Part shown: positions 24,528 to 34,715 of the stretch, piece after piece
How the letters are laid out: each line of letters starts with the position of its first letter
Position numbering within the stretch: the first letter of the stretch is position 1
NCBI RefSeq assembly: GCF_000454065.1
Contig: NZ_KE695649.1
Location: 184,624 to 248,623 of the forward strand
DNA length: 64,000 nucleotides
From: Brevibacillus thermoruber 423
Lineage (GTDB): Bacteria; Bacillota; Bacilli; Brevibacillales; Brevibacillaceae
Direction of reading: 5' to 3'
Notes under the pieces: model-generated
What the model was told of the DNA's origin: nothing
Databases searched by the model: none
Seen by the model: the letters and a program-made list of their open reading frames with translations, nothing else
Position numbers and translations under genes: made by a program

Positions 24528-26184
24528 GACCTGGCTCTTGACCAAGATGCTGATGAAAAACGGCAGCGGCCTCTGGAGCGGGAAACGGGGGAGCGGGTGG
24601 AAAAAGCTGCTGATGATCCTGCTGATGGCCGTCGCCTTTTTTCCGCTGATGTCCGGTTACGTGATGGGAGTCATCGGCCTGTACGACGGGCTGGCGGCAA
24701 GCGGGCAGGAGAGCGCGCTTTTGGGGATGGGCATGGCGATTGCCTGTCTGGGCATCCTGTTTTTCGGGATTTTTTACGTCTTGACCGTGTACTACTACTC
24801 GCAGGACGTGGAGCACCTGCTGCCCCTGCCGCTCAAGCCGTCCGACATTCTCGGGGCGAAGTTCCTCGTCACGCTGGCGTACGAGTACGTGCCGACCGCG
24901 TTTCTGCTGCTGCCGCTGCTGATTACGTACGGGGTGAAAAGCGGAGCCGGGCCGCTCTACTACCTGTACGCGGCCGTCGTCTTTTTGGCGCTGCCGGTCA
25001 TCCCGCTGGTAATCGCCTCACTCTTGGCCATGCTGTTCATGCGTGTGACCAGCGTGGGAAAAAGCAGGGACCGGTTCCGCCTGATCGGCGGCGTGATCGG
25101 GATCGCGGCCGTGCTGGGTTTTCAAATTGTCATCCATCGGAACAGCGCAGGGAGGGACAGCGTCGAGCAGTTGACACAGATGATTCTCTCGGAAAACAAC
25201 GCCCTGCTTTCGCTCGTCACCCGACTGTTCCCCAGCACCAAGCTGGGGGCGATGGCGCTTGCCGAGTCGGGAGTTCTCGCCGGTCTCGGCTATCTGCTCG
25301 CCTTTCTGCTGGTGTCGGCGGCGTTTGCCGCGGCCTTCGTCTTGCTGGGAGACCGCTTGTACCTGAAGGGCGTCATGGGGATCGCCGAGACAGCGGCCAA
25401 GCGCAGGTGCGTCAGCGGAGAAGAGTTCGACAAGCTGACCGGACGCCGGTCGCCTGTGCTGGCGTTCGCCGCCAAGGAATGGAAGGTGCTGCTGCGCACC
25501 CCCGCCTACTTTCTGAACTGCGTCCTGTCCTGCTTCTTGTGGCCCTTGCTGATGTTCATTCCCGTGCTCAGCCGCCCGGACGGGTTTGCGACAGTGCGCG
25601 AGTGGGGTCAGTTTCTTCAGGAAGACGCCGCAGCCGGAATCGGCGTGGCGGTCGCGTTTGCGCTCGCCCTTTTCATGACGTCCGCGAACAGCGTGTCAAC
25701 AACGGCCATCTCGCGGGACGGGCAGACCTTTTTCGTCAACAAGTACCTGCCTGTTCCCTATGCGCAGATCATCGCGGCCAAAGTGGTGCCGGGAACGGTG
25801 CTGGGCATCCTCAGCATGCTGCTGATGTGCGCCGCCGCCGGGCTGGTGCTGCATCCGCCGGTGCAATTTCTCCTGCTCGCGTTGCTCGCCAGCCTGCCGG
25901 GCATCGTGTTCATCAATCTGATCGGGATCATCATTGACCTGCGGATGCCCAAACTGGATTGGGATTCGGAGCAGAAGGCGGTCAAGCAGAACTGGAACAC
26001 GCTGTTCTCGATGGCGGCCGTGGTGGTCACCGCAGCGCCGACGCTGTTCCTGGCGTTCCAGGGGAAGCCGTCGCTGTACGGCATCAGCCTGACGCTGTTT
26101 GTCTTGTTCGCCGTCCTGGACCTGGTGCTCTGCCGGGCGCTGGTGACCAAAGGACCCGAATGGATGGATAAGATCCAGTCGTAA
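24520..26184 (+). CDS. ABC-2-type exporter permease
   Basis: A 554-residue membrane protein with about twelve hydrophobic segments in two bundles, separated by a cytoplasmic part containing YLKGVMGIAETAAKRRCVSGEEFDKLTGRRSP. The late segment AISRDGQTFFVNKYLPVPYAQIIAAKVVPG is characteristic of the large Bacillus putative ABC exporter permeases (YthQ-like). It overlaps the ATPase gene and makes a two-gene exporter. The operon ends at a strong terminator. The substrate cannot be read; bacteriocin, lipid or drug export are all possible. Confidence 0.87.
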   Translation: MNRTWLLTKMLMKNGSGLWSGKRGSGWKKLLMILLMAVAFFPLMSGYVMGVIGLYDGLAASGQESALLGMGMAIACLGILFFGIFYVLTVYYYSQDVEHLLPLPLKPSDILGAKFLVTLAYEYVPTAFLLLPLLITYGVKSGAGPLYYLYAAVVFLALPVIPLVIASLLAMLFMRVTSVGKSRDRFRLIGGVIGIAAVLGFQIVIHRNSAGRDSVEQLTQMILSENNALLSLVTRLFPSTKLGAMALAESGVLAGLGYLLAFLLVSAAFAAAFVLLGDRLYLKGVMGIAETAAKRRCVSGEEFDKLTGRRSPVLAFAAKEWKVLLRTPAYFLNCVLSCFLWPLLMFIPVLSRPDGFATVREWGQFLQEDAAAGIGVAVAFALALFMTSANSVSTTAISRDGQTFFVNKYLPVPYAQIIAAKVVPGTVLGILSMLLMCAAAGLVLHPPVQFLLLALLASLPGIVFINLIGIIIDLRMPKLDWDSEQKAVKQNWNTLFSMAAVVVTAAPTLFLAFQGKPSLYGISLTLFVLFAVLDLVLCRALVTKGPEWMDKIQS

Positions 26185-26212
26185 CCGAATCTGCTTGTGC
26201 CGCAGTCCACCA

Positions 26213-26242
26213 ACCGGAGGAGCCATTCCTCCGGTTTTTTTG
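26213..26242 (+). terminator. Terminator after the ABC exporter operon
   Basis: ACCGGAGGA-GCCAT-TCCTCCGGT is followed by seven T residues. Confidence 0.92.
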
Positions 26243-26532
26243 CATGGGGCGAACGGCCAGCGCGGCAAAGGGAGCGGAAAGACGCACGACGCGGAGCCTA
26301 AAAATGGATACCGTTTCCTATTGGCAGGAGGAAAGGACTATTCGTTCGGGCGGGGGCCTTGTGCGTCCCATCCTAAATTTTTCAAGCTATCTTTACAAAG
26401 GTGGGAACAGTTGGTATTTTTGTCTCATACTGCGCAGCGGTTGGGCGGTAAAACATGCTGTTTTGTCCCGGAAATCATTTGTGCGATCATTCCATTCGAC
26501 GCAATTTCAAATGGAGAGGAAAGGAGACCATC
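26243..26532 (+). promoter_or_regulatory. Leader region of the SLH protein gene, with candidate promoter
   Basis: No gene is supported in this interval. TTTACA (26392-26397), a 17-bp spacer and TATTTT (26415-26420) form a plausible sigma-A promoter, leaving a leader of roughly 105 nt before the SLH gene. The leader holds the small inverted repeat AAAACA-TGC-TGTTTT (26450-26464). Confidence 0.5.
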
Positions 26533-27645
26533 ATGTTCAAGAGAAGTCTGTTGTGGGTTCTCATGGTTTGCTTGTTGATCCAGGGCGTCTTCGTTCCGCG
26601 CGCGAACGCCGAAACCGCGTACGACGACGTCAAGGGGCACTGGGCCAGCGAGCAGATTCAGTTCCTGACCGAACAGGGCGTATACAAGGGGAACGGCACG
26701 CGCCATTTTTACCCGGACAAGCCGATTACCCGCGGCGAGGCGCTGGCGCTGGTGAACCGCGTCTTTGAAGCCGTCTACGGCCCGTTGGCTGCTCCCGAGG
26801 AGAAGGCCTACCTCGATCACAGGTATCCGCTCCGAAAGGAAATCGAAGCGCTGACGGCCAACCTGCAGGTGCTGCTGGACGTCCAGACAGGCTTTGTCAA
26901 CGAATACCGGCCGGGTGACAAAATTCTCTACTATCTCCATCTGGCTTCGCAGGGCCAGTTGATGAAAACGCCGCAGAAAGAACTGGTCGACTGGTGGGTG
27001 CCGACCCAGTACCTGCAGTATCCGCTCTCGCGGGAAGAAGCCAGCATGATCTTGTTTCACGTGCTCGCTCCGTACAAGATGAGAAGCATGAATGTGAAGC
27101 CGCAGGATGTAGCCCCCTTCTTTGCCGGGTACCACGGATGGAAACAGCCGAGCGGTTATCCCGACACCGCCTCGCCTTATGCGGGAGCGATTCGTGAATT
27201 CCACCTGTTCAGCGAGACGCGGCTGTTTAATCCCTACAAAAACATGACGCGTGCAGAGTTCGCCGCCGTGCTGAAGCGCCTGTACGATTTTTACGCGGAC
27301 GACGCCGCCAAACAGTTCCGGGAATCGCAGCAGCGGCAGCAAAAGGCGGTCAACCTGCTGCTGACGGCCGCCAACCATGCGTACCGCACGAAGAATGGGA
27401 AATGGCTGGACGCGTATCTGAGCAAGCCGGCGCAGGAGAGCATCGCCAAAATCGCGCTGCCGCTGCATGACTATCGCGTGGCGCTCACCCTCCGGAAGGA
27501 TGACACCGACAAGAACAAGCTGTGGGTCGCGGCTGCCTACGCAGATCCCAAAGTGGGCAACTACGAGTTGGAGTACCTGCTGGAACCGGATGAAGGAAAC
27601 CCGTTTGGCCGCAAGGTGACATCGATCAAATTCATCCAGAAGTAG
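26533..27645 (+). CDS. S-layer homology (SLH) domain surface protein
   Basis: Exported protein of 370 residues with a signal peptide (MFKRSLLWVLMVCLLIQGVFVPRANA). A first SLH repeat follows immediately: YDDVKGHWASEQIQFLTEQGVYKGNGTRHFYPDKPITRGEALALVNR (residues about 31-76). A second, degenerate repeat lies around 205-260 (YPDTASPYAGAIREFHLFSETRLFNPYKNMTRAEFAAVLKRLYDFY region). The C-terminal 90 residues (from about 280) form a separate domain of unknown function containing NAYRTKNGKWLDAYLSKP-type helices and a beta segment. It is expected to bind cell-wall polymer. The start is the ATG after AAGGAG; a longer frame begins in non-coding leader. Confidence 0.88.
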   Translation: MFKRSLLWVLMVCLLIQGVFVPRANAETAYDDVKGHWASEQIQFLTEQGVYKGNGTRHFYPDKPITRGEALALVNRVFEAVYGPLAAPEEKAYLDHRYPLRKEIEALTANLQVLLDVQTGFVNEYRPGDKILYYLHLASQGQLMKTPQKELVDWWVPTQYLQYPLSREEASMILFHVLAPYKMRSMNVKPQDVAPFFAGYHGWKQPSGYPDTASPYAGAIREFHLFSETRLFNPYKNMTRAEFAAVLKRLYDFYADDAAKQFRESQQRQQKAVNLLLTAANHAYRTKNGKWLDAYLSKPAQESIAKIALPLHDYRVALTLRKDDTDKNKLWVAAAYADPKVGNYELEYLLEPDEGNPFGRKVTSIKFIQK

Positions 27646-27763
27646 CGGCGCGGCAGAAAGGCAGGGGCGGCCGCTTCTTTTGCCGCCTGCCCTGTCATTG
27701 TCCGCTGCGGCGGGTTGAGAAGCGTCCAGGATGAGGAGAGCGGGAAAAATCGGCAAATGAAGA

Positions 27764-27816
27764 TTGCAACCGCTCTCCTTTTCGATTACAATGAAACTGA
27801 GCGATCATTCAGTTTC
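27764..27816 (+). promoter_or_regulatory. fadNAE promoter with overlapping FadR-like operator
   Basis: TTGCAA (27764-27769), a 17-bp spacer and TACAAT (27787-27792) form a good sigma-A promoter. Immediately downstream, GAAACTGA-GCGATCAT-TCAGTTTC (27793-27816) is a perfect 8-bp inverted repeat covering the start site. Its right half TCATTCA matches the FadR half-site of B. subtilis exactly; the left half matches 4 of 7 bases. Confidence 0.65.
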
Positions 27817-27886
27817 GTCTGAATCGCCAAACATCTCACGTTGACCGAGGGCTTTTACGGTGGGGTGTTTTTTTACACCAGCAAAA

Positions 27887-27904
27887 TGAATGAGCATTCA
27901 TTCA
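27887..27904 (+). promoter_or_regulatory. FadR-like operator upstream of fadN
   Basis: TGAATGAGCATTCATTCA has both 7-bp half-sites of the Bacillus FadR consensus TGAATGA-N4-TCATTCA intact. It lies about 100 bp downstream of the promoter and 130 bp before fadN, where a TetR-type FadR could block elongation or a second promoter. Confidence 0.75.
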
Positions 27905-28035
27905 AGGGGTGACATGTGCGGCGAAAAACAGGAATACCTTTTGAACAAGTAGAATTCATTCACAAAAAACTCTGCGAGTTCGGACTGTTTCGTCTTTTTC
28001 GCAGGGACCCCATTTTTTAGTGAGGAGGGTAATGG

Positions 28036-30444
28036 ATGGAACGCAACATTCGCAAAGCGGCCGTGCTCGGTTCCGGCGTGATGGGAGCAGGCATCGCCGC
28101 GCATCTGGCCAACGTCGGCATCCCCGTCTACCTGCTGGACATCGTGCCGCGTGAGCTGACAGAGGAAGAGAGCAAAAAAGGGCTGACGCTGGCTGATCCC
28201 GTCGTCCGCAACCGCATAGCGCAGGCCGGCAAGGACCGGCTGCTGAAGGAAAAACCGGCTCCGCTCTACGACAAGGCGAACCTCGACCTGATCACCGTCG
28301 GCAACATGGAAGACCACCTGTCGTACCTCGGCGACGCTGACTGGATCATCGAGGCGGTCGTGGAAAACCTCGACGTGAAGAAAAAGGTGTTCGAACTGGT
28401 CGAGGCGCACCGCAGGCCGGGCACCATCGTCTCCTCCAATACGTCGGGCGTCTCCATCAACGAGATGAGCGAGGGACGTTCCGACGAGTTCCGCAAGCAT
28501 TTTCTGGGCACGCACTTTTTTAATCCGCCTCGTTATCTGAAACTTCTTGAGATTATTCCCGGGAACGACACGGACCCGGCGATCGTGGACTACATGATGC
28601 GCTTCGGCGAGTTCGTGCTGGGCAAAGGTACGGTGCTCTGCAAGGACACGCCCAACTTCATCGCCAACCGCATCGGGACTTACGGCCTGCAGATCTCGAT
28701 CCAGGAGATGGTGCGGCTCGGACTGGGCGTCGACGAGGTGGATGCGCTGACAGGTCCGGTCATCGGCCGTCCGAAGAGCGCCACCTTCCGCACGCTGGAC
28801 GTGGTCGGGCTGGACACGTACGTGCACGTGGCCAACAACGTGAAAAACAAGAGCGCGGATGACGCGGAAAAAGCGGTCTTCGAAGTGCCGTCCTTCGTAC
28901 TGGAGATGGTGGAAAAGCGCTGGATCGGCCAAAAGGCGGGGCAGGGCTTTTTCAAGCAGGTAAAAACGGCAGAAGGCAAGGACATTCTCGCGCTCGACTA
29001 CCACACGATGGAATACCGTCCGCGCGTCAAGGCGAAGTTTCCGTCGCTGGAGGCGGCCAAGACGGCGAAGACGCTGCCGGAAAAACTGAAAGCGCTTGTG
29101 TACGGAAAGGACAAGGGGAGCGAGTTTCTCTGGAGCGTCTTCAAGAAGGTGCTGCTCTACTCGGCGGCCAAGGCGTACGAAATCGCCGACGACATCGTGT
29201 CCGTCGACCGGGCGATGAAATGGGGCTTCGGCTGGGAACTGGGACCATTTGAGACCTGGGACGCGATCGGTGTGGAGAAGTCGGTGGCCCGCATGCGCGA
29301 AGAGGGCGAGACGATCCCGCCGCTGGTGGAGGAACTGCTGGCGAGCGGCAAGACCTCGTTCTATCAGAAACAGGACGGGCGCGTGGCTGCGTTTGCCGTC
29401 GGCGGCCGATACAAGGACGTCGAGGAGAACAAAGAGCGGATCAACCTGGCGGCGCTCAAGGAGCAGGGCCGGCTGATCAGGAAAAACGCGGGCGCCGCGC
29501 TGGTGGACCTGGGCGACGGTGTAGCCTGCCTGGAGTTTACCTCTCCGCACAACGCGCTGGGCATGGACGTGCTGCAGATGGCAGCCTTCGCGGCGGAAGA
29601 GGTGCAGCGCAACTTCCTCGGACTCGTGATCGGCAACCAGGGCAAAAACTTCTGCGTCGGCATGAACCTGGGCCTGGCCTTGATGGAGGCGCAGGACGAA
29701 AACTGGTTCGAGCTGGACATGTTGGTCAAACAGTTTCACAAGGTGGGGCACGCGCTGCGTACCATGCACCGTCCGGTCGTGGCGGCGCCGTTCGGCATGA
29801 CGCTCGGCGGCGGCGTGGAAATCTGCTTCCTGGCCGACCGCGTGCAGGCGTCCGCCGAGACCTACATGGGGCTGGTGGAAGTGGGCGTGGGCCTCTTGCC
29901 CGGCGGCGGCGGCACCAAGGAGATGCTGTTTCGGGCGATGGAAAATGTGCCGGAAGGCGGCACCGTGCCGGTTGACCCGTTCCCGTTCGTGGCCCGCGCG
30001 TTCGAGACGATCGCCATGGCCAAAGTCTCCACCAGCGGCAGGGAAGCGATCAACCTGGGCTACCTGCGCCCGAGCGACCGGATCAGCATCAATCCGGATC
30101 ACCTCCTCTACGACGCCAAGCAGCTCGTTTTGGCGATGGTCAAAGAGGGGTACACGCCGCAGCGCCCGCGCAAGATCCGCGTCATCGGCGAGTCGGGGTA
30201 CGCCACCCTTCGGCAAAGCATCTACACGATGAAAAAGAGCGGCTACATCAGCGATCACGACGAACTGATCGCCAGCAAGATCGCCTACGTCATGTCCGGC
30301 GGCAGCGTGCCGGCCGGCACCGAGGTGACAGAGCAGTACATCCTGGAGCTGGAGCGCCAGGCGTTCCTCGAGCTGATCAAGACGCCCAAGACGCAGCAGC
30401 GCATGCAGCACATGCTGACGAAGAACAAGCCATTGCGTAACTAG
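28036..30444 (+). CDS. fadN: 3-hydroxyacyl-CoA dehydrogenase / enoyl-CoA hydratase, fatty acid beta-oxidation
   Basis: Bifunctional enzyme of 802 residues. The N-terminal NAD domain starts [19 protein letters not shown] (Gly12, 14, 17). The dehydrogenase signature follows, with [31 protein letters not shown] and [12 protein letters not shown], the His of FFNPP and the downstream Glu forming the catalytic pair. The hydratase-like part, from about 480, includes [12 protein letters not shown] and [19 protein letters not shown]. subtilis FadN has the same layout and a length near 790. It is first in fadN-fadA-fadE, in the same order as Bacillus. ATG after GAGGAGGG. Confidence 0.95.
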   Translation: MERNIRKAAVLGSGVMGAGIAAHLANVGIPVYLLDIVPRELTEEESKKGLTLADPVVRNRIAQAGKDRLLKEKPAPLYDKANLDLITVGNMEDHLSYLGDADWIIEAVVENLDVKKKVFELVEAHRRPGTIVSSNTSGVSINEMSEGRSDEFRKHFLGTHFFNPPRYLKLLEIIPGNDTDPAIVDYMMRFGEFVLGKGTVLCKDTPNFIANRIGTYGLQISIQEMVRLGLGVDEVDALTGPVIGRPKSATFRTLDVVGLDTYVHVANNVKNKSADDAEKAVFEVPSFVLEMVEKRWIGQKAGQGFFKQVKTAEGKDILALDYHTMEYRPRVKAKFPSLEAAKTAKTLPEKLKALVYGKDKGSEFLWSVFKKVLLYSAAKAYEIADDIVSVDRAMKWGFGWELGPFETWDAIGVEKSVARMREEGETIPPLVEELLASGKTSFYQKQDGRVAAFAVGGRYKDVEENKERINLAALKEQGRLIRKNAGAALVDLGDGVACLEFTSPHNALGMDVLQMAAFAAEEVQRNFLGLVIGNQGKNFCVGMNLGLALMEAQDENWFELDMLVKQFHKVGHALRTMHRPVVAAPFGMTLGGGVEICFLADRVQASAETYMGLVEVGVGLLPGGGGTKEMLFRAMENVPEGGTVPVDPFPFVARAFETIAMAKVSTSGREAINLGYLRPSDRISINPDHLLYDAKQLVLAMVKEGYTPQRPRKIRVIGESGYATLRQSIYTMKKSGYISDHDELIASKIAYVMSGGSVPAGTEVTEQYILELERQAFLELIKTPKTQQRMQHMLTKNKPLRN

Positions 30445-30457
30445 GGAGGGGAAAGAC

Positions 30458-31636
30458 ATGAGAGAAGCAGTGATCGTCGCCGGCGCCCGCACCGCGGTCG
30501 GAAAAGCGAAGCGGGGCAGCCTGAAGGACGTGCATCCCGTCGACATGGGCGCCGCGGTCGTGAGCGATCTGTTGCGCCGCGTCCCCGAGCTCGACCCGGC
30601 CGAGATCGAGGACGTGATCATCGGGACGGCCGTGCCGGAAGCAGAGCAGGGGATGAACATGGCCCGCCTGATCGGCCTGCGCGCCGGGCTGCCGACCAAC
30701 GTCGCCGGCATTACCGTCAACCGTTTCTGCTCGTCCGGCCTGCAGACCATCGCCTACGCCGCCCATCAGATTATTGCCGGCGGGGCCGACGTGATCGTGG
30801 CCGGCGGGGTGGAGAGCATGAGCCTGCTGCCGATGGCCGGCCACAAGGTGGCGCTCAATCCGACGCTGATGGAGACGATGCCGGAAGCGTACATGGGCAT
30901 GGGGCACACGGCGGAGGAAGTGGCAAAGCGCTACGGCGTCAGCCGCGAGGACCAGGACGCGTTCGCGCTGCAAAGCCATCAGCGGGCCGCGGCCGCCATC
31001 GCCGCCGGCAAGTTCCAGGACGAGATCGTGCCGCTGACGGTAAAGCAGCACCGCGTGGACGAGGACGGCAGGCTGCACGTCACGGAGCGCGTCTTTGACA
31101 CGGACGAGGGCGTGCGTGCCGACACCTCGCTGGAAGCGCTGGCCAAGCTGAAGCCGGTGTTTCACGTGCAGGGCACGGTCACGGCCGGAAACTCTTCGCA
31201 GACGAGCGACGGCGCGGCCGCCGTGCTGGTGATGTCGGCGGAAAAGGCGGACCGTCTGGGCGTTCGTCCGATCGCCAGGTTCCGCTCGTTCACGGTTGGC
31301 GGCGTCGATCCCGACGTGATGGGGATCGGTCCTGTCGTCGCCGTTCCGAAAGCGCTGAACATGGCTGGATTGAGCGTGGCCGACGTGGATCTGTTCGAGC
31401 TGAACGAGGCGTTTGCCTCCCAGTCGCTCGCCGTGATCCGCGAACTGGGCCTCGACCCGGCAAAGGTAAACGTCAACGGCGGCGCCATTGCCCTGGGCCA
31501 TCCGCTGGGCTGCACCGGGGCGAAGCTGACCGTTTCCCTGTTGAACGAGCTGAAGCGGCGCGGCGGCAGGTACGGCGTCGTGACGATGTGCATCGGCGGC
31601 GGCATGGGGGCCGCCGGCGTGTTCGAAATGCTGTAA
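30458..31636 (+). CDS. fadA: Acetyl-CoA acyltransferase (thiolase), fatty acid beta-oxidation
   Basis: Thiolytic step of beta-oxidation, 392 residues. The acyl-enzyme cysteine is Cys91 in [16 protein letters not shown]. The C-terminal catalytic blocks are [20 protein letters not shown] (His) and [16 protein letters not shown] (second Cys). It lies 13 bp behind fadN with the ribosome site GGGAGGGG. Confidence 0.96.
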   Translation: MREAVIVAGARTAVGKAKRGSLKDVHPVDMGAAVVSDLLRRVPELDPAEIEDVIIGTAVPEAEQGMNMARLIGLRAGLPTNVAGITVNRFCSSGLQTIAYAAHQIIAGGADVIVAGGVESMSLLPMAGHKVALNPTLMETMPEAYMGMGHTAEEVAKRYGVSREDQDAFALQSHQRAAAAIAAGKFQDEIVPLTVKQHRVDEDGRLHVTERVFDTDEGVRADTSLEALAKLKPVFHVQGTVTAGNSSQTSDGAAAVLVMSAEKADRLGVRPIARFRSFTVGGVDPDVMGIGPVVAVPKALNMAGLSVADVDLFELNEAFASQSLAVIRELGLDPAKVNVNGGAIALGHPLGCTGAKLTVSLLNELKRRGGRYGVVTMCIGGGMGAAGVFEML

Positions 31637-31679
31637 GCACGGTGGAACACCCCAATTTTGAAAAAGGGAGAGGGATACG

Positions 31680-33458
31680 ATGGCTGAAACGAAAGATCTG
31701 ATCCGCGGCGGCAGCTTCCTGATCAATGCCGGTTCGCCGGACGACGTGTTCGCGCTGGAGGAAATCACCGACGAGCAGAAACTGATCGCGCAGACGACGG
31801 AGGACTTCATCCGTAACGAAGTGCGCCCGCACATGGAAGAGCTGGAGCACCAAAACTTCGAGCTGTCCGTATCGCTGTTGAAGAAAGCGGGGGAACTGGG
31901 CCTTCTGGCAGCGGATGTGCCGGAGAAGTACGGAGGTCTCAGCCTGGATAAGATCAGTTCCGCTCTGCTGGGAGAAAAATTTGCGCTGGGGCGCGGGTTT
32001 GCGATTACGTTTGGGGCGCACGTCGGCATTGGTTCCCTGCCCATCGTGTACTTCGGCAATGAAGATCAAAAGCAGCGCTATTTGCCCGATCTCGCCACCG
32101 GAAAGCGGATCGCCGCGTACTGCCTGACGGAGCCGGGCTCCGGTTCCGACGCGCTCGGCGCCAAAACCACGGCAAAATTGTCCGAAGACGGCACGCATTA
32201 CATTTTGAACGGGACCAAGCAGTTCATCACAAACGCCGGTTTTGCCGATGTCTTCATCGTCTATGCGAAAATTGACGGGGAACATTTCTCCGCGTTCATC
32301 GTGGAGCGCGACTTCCCGGGGGTATCGGTCGGCGCGGAAGAGAAGAAAATGGGCATCAAGTGCTCCTCGACCCGTCCGCTCATTCTCGAAGACGCTCGCG
32401 TCCCGGTGGAGAACCTGCTGGGAGAGCCGGGGAAAGGGCACGTGATCGCGTTCAACATCCTGAACGTCGGGCGGTACAAACTGGCCGTCGGAACGGTTGG
32501 CTCCGCGAAACACGCCCTCCATCTCGCGACCACCTACGCCAAGGAACGCAGGCAGTTCAAAACGCCAATCGCCAACTTCACCATCATCAAGAACAAATTG
32601 GGCACCATGGCGGCAAAGATCTACGCTGCGGAATCCTCGGTGTACCGCACGGTCGGACTGTTTGATGCCGCCCTCTCCGCTCTTGGCGAGAAGGCGGAGG
32701 ACGGCCGTGAAGTGGCCAAGGCCATTGCCGAGTATGCGATCGAATGCTCCATCAACAAGGTATTTGCTTCGGAAGTGCTGGACTACTGCGTGGACGAGGG
32801 CGTACAGATCCACGGCGGATACGGCTTTATCCAGGAATACGAGATCGAGGGCATGTACCGCGATTCCCGCATCAACCGCATTTTCGAAGGAACGAACGAA
32901 ATCAACCGCCTGCTGATCCCCGACATGCTGGTGAAAAAGGCGATGAAAGGGGAACTGCCCCTGCTGCAAGCGGCCGCCGGCCTGCAGGAAGAGCTGATGA
33001 GCTACTATCCGGAAGAAATCGAGGAAGCGCCGCTGGCGGTGGAAAAACACCTGATCGGGATGACCCGCAAGATCATCCTGATGGTGGCCGGTTCCGCGCT
33101 GATGAAGTACCAGCAGGCGATTGCCAAGGAGCAGGAGCTCTTGGCGCTGGCCGCCGACATGCTGATCGAGCTGTACGCGATGGACAGCGTCGTGAAGCGG
33201 ACGGAAAAAGCGATCGCGAAAAACGGCGTGGAGAAAGAGCGGCAAAAGCTGGATCTCGCCACCGTGTACGTGCACGAAGCGTTTGACAGGGTCGAGGCCT
33301 GGGCAAAAGAGGCGCTGGCGGCGATGGAGGAAGGCGACGATCTCCGCATGCGCCTGTCCATCCTGAAAAAGCTGACCCGCCGGACGCCGATCAACACCGT
33401 CCACCTGAAACGGGTCATCGCCGACCGCGTCATCGAAGCGGACGGGTACGTGCTGTAA
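31680..33458 (+). CDS. fadE: Acyl-CoA dehydrogenase, fatty acid beta-oxidation
   Basis: FAD enzyme oxidising acyl-CoA to trans-2-enoyl-CoA; 592 residues, matching the long Bacillus FadE. It has AYCLTEPGSGSDALGAKTTA and the oxidoreductase block LNGTKQFITNAGFADVF. The motif YGGYGFIQEYEIEGMYRDSRI is written here as GGYGFIQEYEIEGMYRDSRI, and the catalytic glutamate is in FEGTNEINRLLI. About 180 C-terminal helical residues extend beyond short-form dehydrogenases. It is the last gene of the operon, 43 bp behind fadA. The electron acceptor EtfAB is not encoded in the window. Confidence 0.95.
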   Translation: MAETKDLIRGGSFLINAGSPDDVFALEEITDEQKLIAQTTEDFIRNEVRPHMEELEHQNFELSVSLLKKAGELGLLAADVPEKYGGLSLDKISSALLGEKFALGRGFAITFGAHVGIGSLPIVYFGNEDQKQRYLPDLATGKRIAAYCLTEPGSGSDALGAKTTAKLSEDGTHYILNGTKQFITNAGFADVFIVYAKIDGEHFSAFIVERDFPGVSVGAEEKKMGIKCSSTRPLILEDARVPVENLLGEPGKGHVIAFNILNVGRYKLAVGTVGSAKHALHLATTYAKERRQFKTPIANFTIIKNKLGTMAAKIYAAESSVYRTVGLFDAALSALGEKAEDGREVAKAIAEYAIECSINKVFASEVLDYCVDEGVQIHGGYGFIQEYEIEGMYRDSRINRIFEGTNEINRLLIPDMLVKKAMKGELPLLQAAAGLQEELMSYYPEEIEEAPLAVEKHLIGMTRKIILMVAGSALMKYQQAIAKEQELLALAADMLIELYAMDSVVKRTEKAIAKNGVEKERQKLDLATVYVHEAFDRVEAWAKEALAAMEEGDDLRMRLSILKKLTRRTPINTVHLKRVIADRVIEADGYVL

Positions 33459-33473
33459 CTCGCGAAATGGAAA

Positions 33474-33501
33474 GAAGCCGAGGGGTGCGCCCCTCGGCTT
33501 C
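33474..33501. terminator. Terminator between fadE and mtnD
   Basis: GAAGCCGAGGGG-TGCG-CCCCTCGGCTTC is a perfect 12-bp stem with a tetraloop between two convergent genes. The flanking T-runs are modest. Confidence 0.8.
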
Positions 33502-33521
33502 ATCGTTTCATCGTTTCCGGT

Positions 33522-34034
33522 TTAGTAGATCGCTTCCCAGCCGGCCGGTGTGACGAACAGGCGGATCGCCTTGATCTTGCGGTCGTCCATCAGCGTGAAG
33601 TAATGGCGGTAGTAGGACGGAACGGAGATCAGGTCGCCCGGCTCCATTTCCACGTCAAAGTAGCGGCCGTCCTTGCCCTTGATCGCGAAGATGCCGTGGC
33701 CGTCCACGCAGAAGCGGCACTCGTCGTCGGTGTGGTGGTGCTCCGCTTTAAATTTGACCAGCAGCTCATCCAGGTTGGGCGTCTGGTCGGACAGGACGAT
33801 GATGTCGGCAGTGAGATAGCCGCGCCGCTTGCTGATGTCGTCGATTTCCGGGCGGAACGCGTCGAGAATCTGCTGCTTTTCCTCGTCGGTCAGGTTGTAG
33901 TTGTCGCGCAGGTTGGCATCCAGGCGGTCCACTCCCCAGTGTTCATAGATGATTTCTTGGGTTTGCAGGAAAGCAGAAACCTCCTCCGGTGCCGTAATGT
34001 ACTCGTTGTTGTCGTGAAAACGAACTTTTGCCAT
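33522..34034 (-). CDS. mtnD: Acireductone dioxygenase (methionine salvage)
   Basis: Metal-dependent dioxygenase that converts acireductone to ketomethylthiobutyrate and formate. The 170-residue cupin has its ligands in FKAEHHHTDDECRFCVDGHG (two His, Glu) and YYRHYF (third His). The iron/nickel identity decides the product and cannot be read from sequence. It is the last gene of mtnW-X-B-D, 24 bp after mtnB. ATG after GGAGGAGG. Confidence 0.95.
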   Translation of the reverse strand: MAKVRFHDNNEYITAPEEVSAFLQTQEIIYEHWGVDRLDANLRDNYNLTDEEKQQILDAFRPEIDDISKRRGYLTADIIVLSDQTPNLDELLVKFKAEHHHTDDECRFCVDGHGIFAIKGKDGRYFDVEMEPGDLISVPSYYRHYFTLMDDRKIKAIRLFVTPAGWEAIY

Positions 34035-34058
34035 GATACAATACCTCCTCCAATGATT

Positions 34059-34715
34059 TTAGCTGGTATGTGTGAGGGACACGGCGTTCTGGCGAAGCTG
34101 CAGCCAGCGCACGTGGTACTCAAACAGGAATTCGAACGACTCCAGGTGGCGCTTCGCCTCGAAGTCGTTGGCGCCCCAGGCGTAGATGCCGTGGTTGCGG
34201 ATCAGCACGCCGGGGACATCGGGCGTGATCACTTTGTCGATCGCGGCCGCCAGTGTCGGAATGTGGGCAAAATTCTCGACAATCGGAATGGTAATGCGGG
34301 CGTTTTCCTCCCATATGCCCAGTCCCTTGATCAGTTCCTGCCCCTGAATGGAAAAGGCGCGCTGCCCGAAGTAGAGTTCGGACACGAGGTTGTTCCACAC
34401 CGTATGCACGTGGAAGCAGGCGCCCGCCTGCGGAATGCGCTTGTAGACCACGGCGTGGATCAGCGTTTCCGCCGAGGGCTTGAGCGCTGTCGGTTCGACC
34501 GGGCGGGACTCCCCGTCGACCACCAGGTAGTCTTCCGGGGAGAGCTTGGTCTTGTCTTTTCCGCTGGCCGTCACGGCAAACTGCAGCGGATCGTCGGAGA
34601 GCTTGATCGAGAGATTGCCGCTGGTACCGGGAAACCAGTCGCGGCGGGCAAACGCCAGCTTCGCCTCGTCCAGCCGGCGAAACGCGTCTGCGCGTTGTTC
34701 CAGAGTGACTGTCAT
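34059..34715 (-). CDS. mtnB: Methylthioribulose-1-phosphate dehydratase (methionine salvage)
   Basis: Class II aldolase-fold dehydratase, 218 residues, starting MTVTLEQRADAFRRLDEAKL. Zinc ligands are expected in the ACFHVHTVWNN segment (two His) and the RNHGIYAWG segment (one His). GTSGNLSIKL and TASGKDK bind the phosphate. The ATG overlaps the mtnX stop (ATGA) and follows GGAGG; much longer in-frame versions run antisense-like through mtnX. Confidence 0.95.
   Translation of the reverse strand: MTVTLEQRADAFRRLDEAKLAFARRDWFPGTSGNLSIKLSDDPLQFAVTASGKDKTKLSPEDYLVVDGESRPVEPTALKPSAETLIHAVVYKRIPQAGACFHVHTVWNNLVSELYFGQRAFSIQGQELIKGLGIWEENARITIPIVENFAHIPTLAAAIDKVITPDVPGVLIRNHGIYAWGANDFEAKRHLESFEFLFEYHVRWLQLRQNAVSLTHTS

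Noticed and set aside
26243-26532. Frame extending the SLH protein 26 codons upstream
   Set aside because: It would put non-conserved leader sequence before a clear signal peptide; the ATG after AAGGAG is the better start.
27898-30750. A 950-residue minus-strand frame opposite fadN
   Set aside because: Shadow of fadN; low-complexity His/Arg/Val composition, no ribosome site, and it runs across the fad promoter.
31473-33503. A 676-residue minus-strand frame opposite fadE
   Set aside because: Shadow of fadE with a typical antisense composition.
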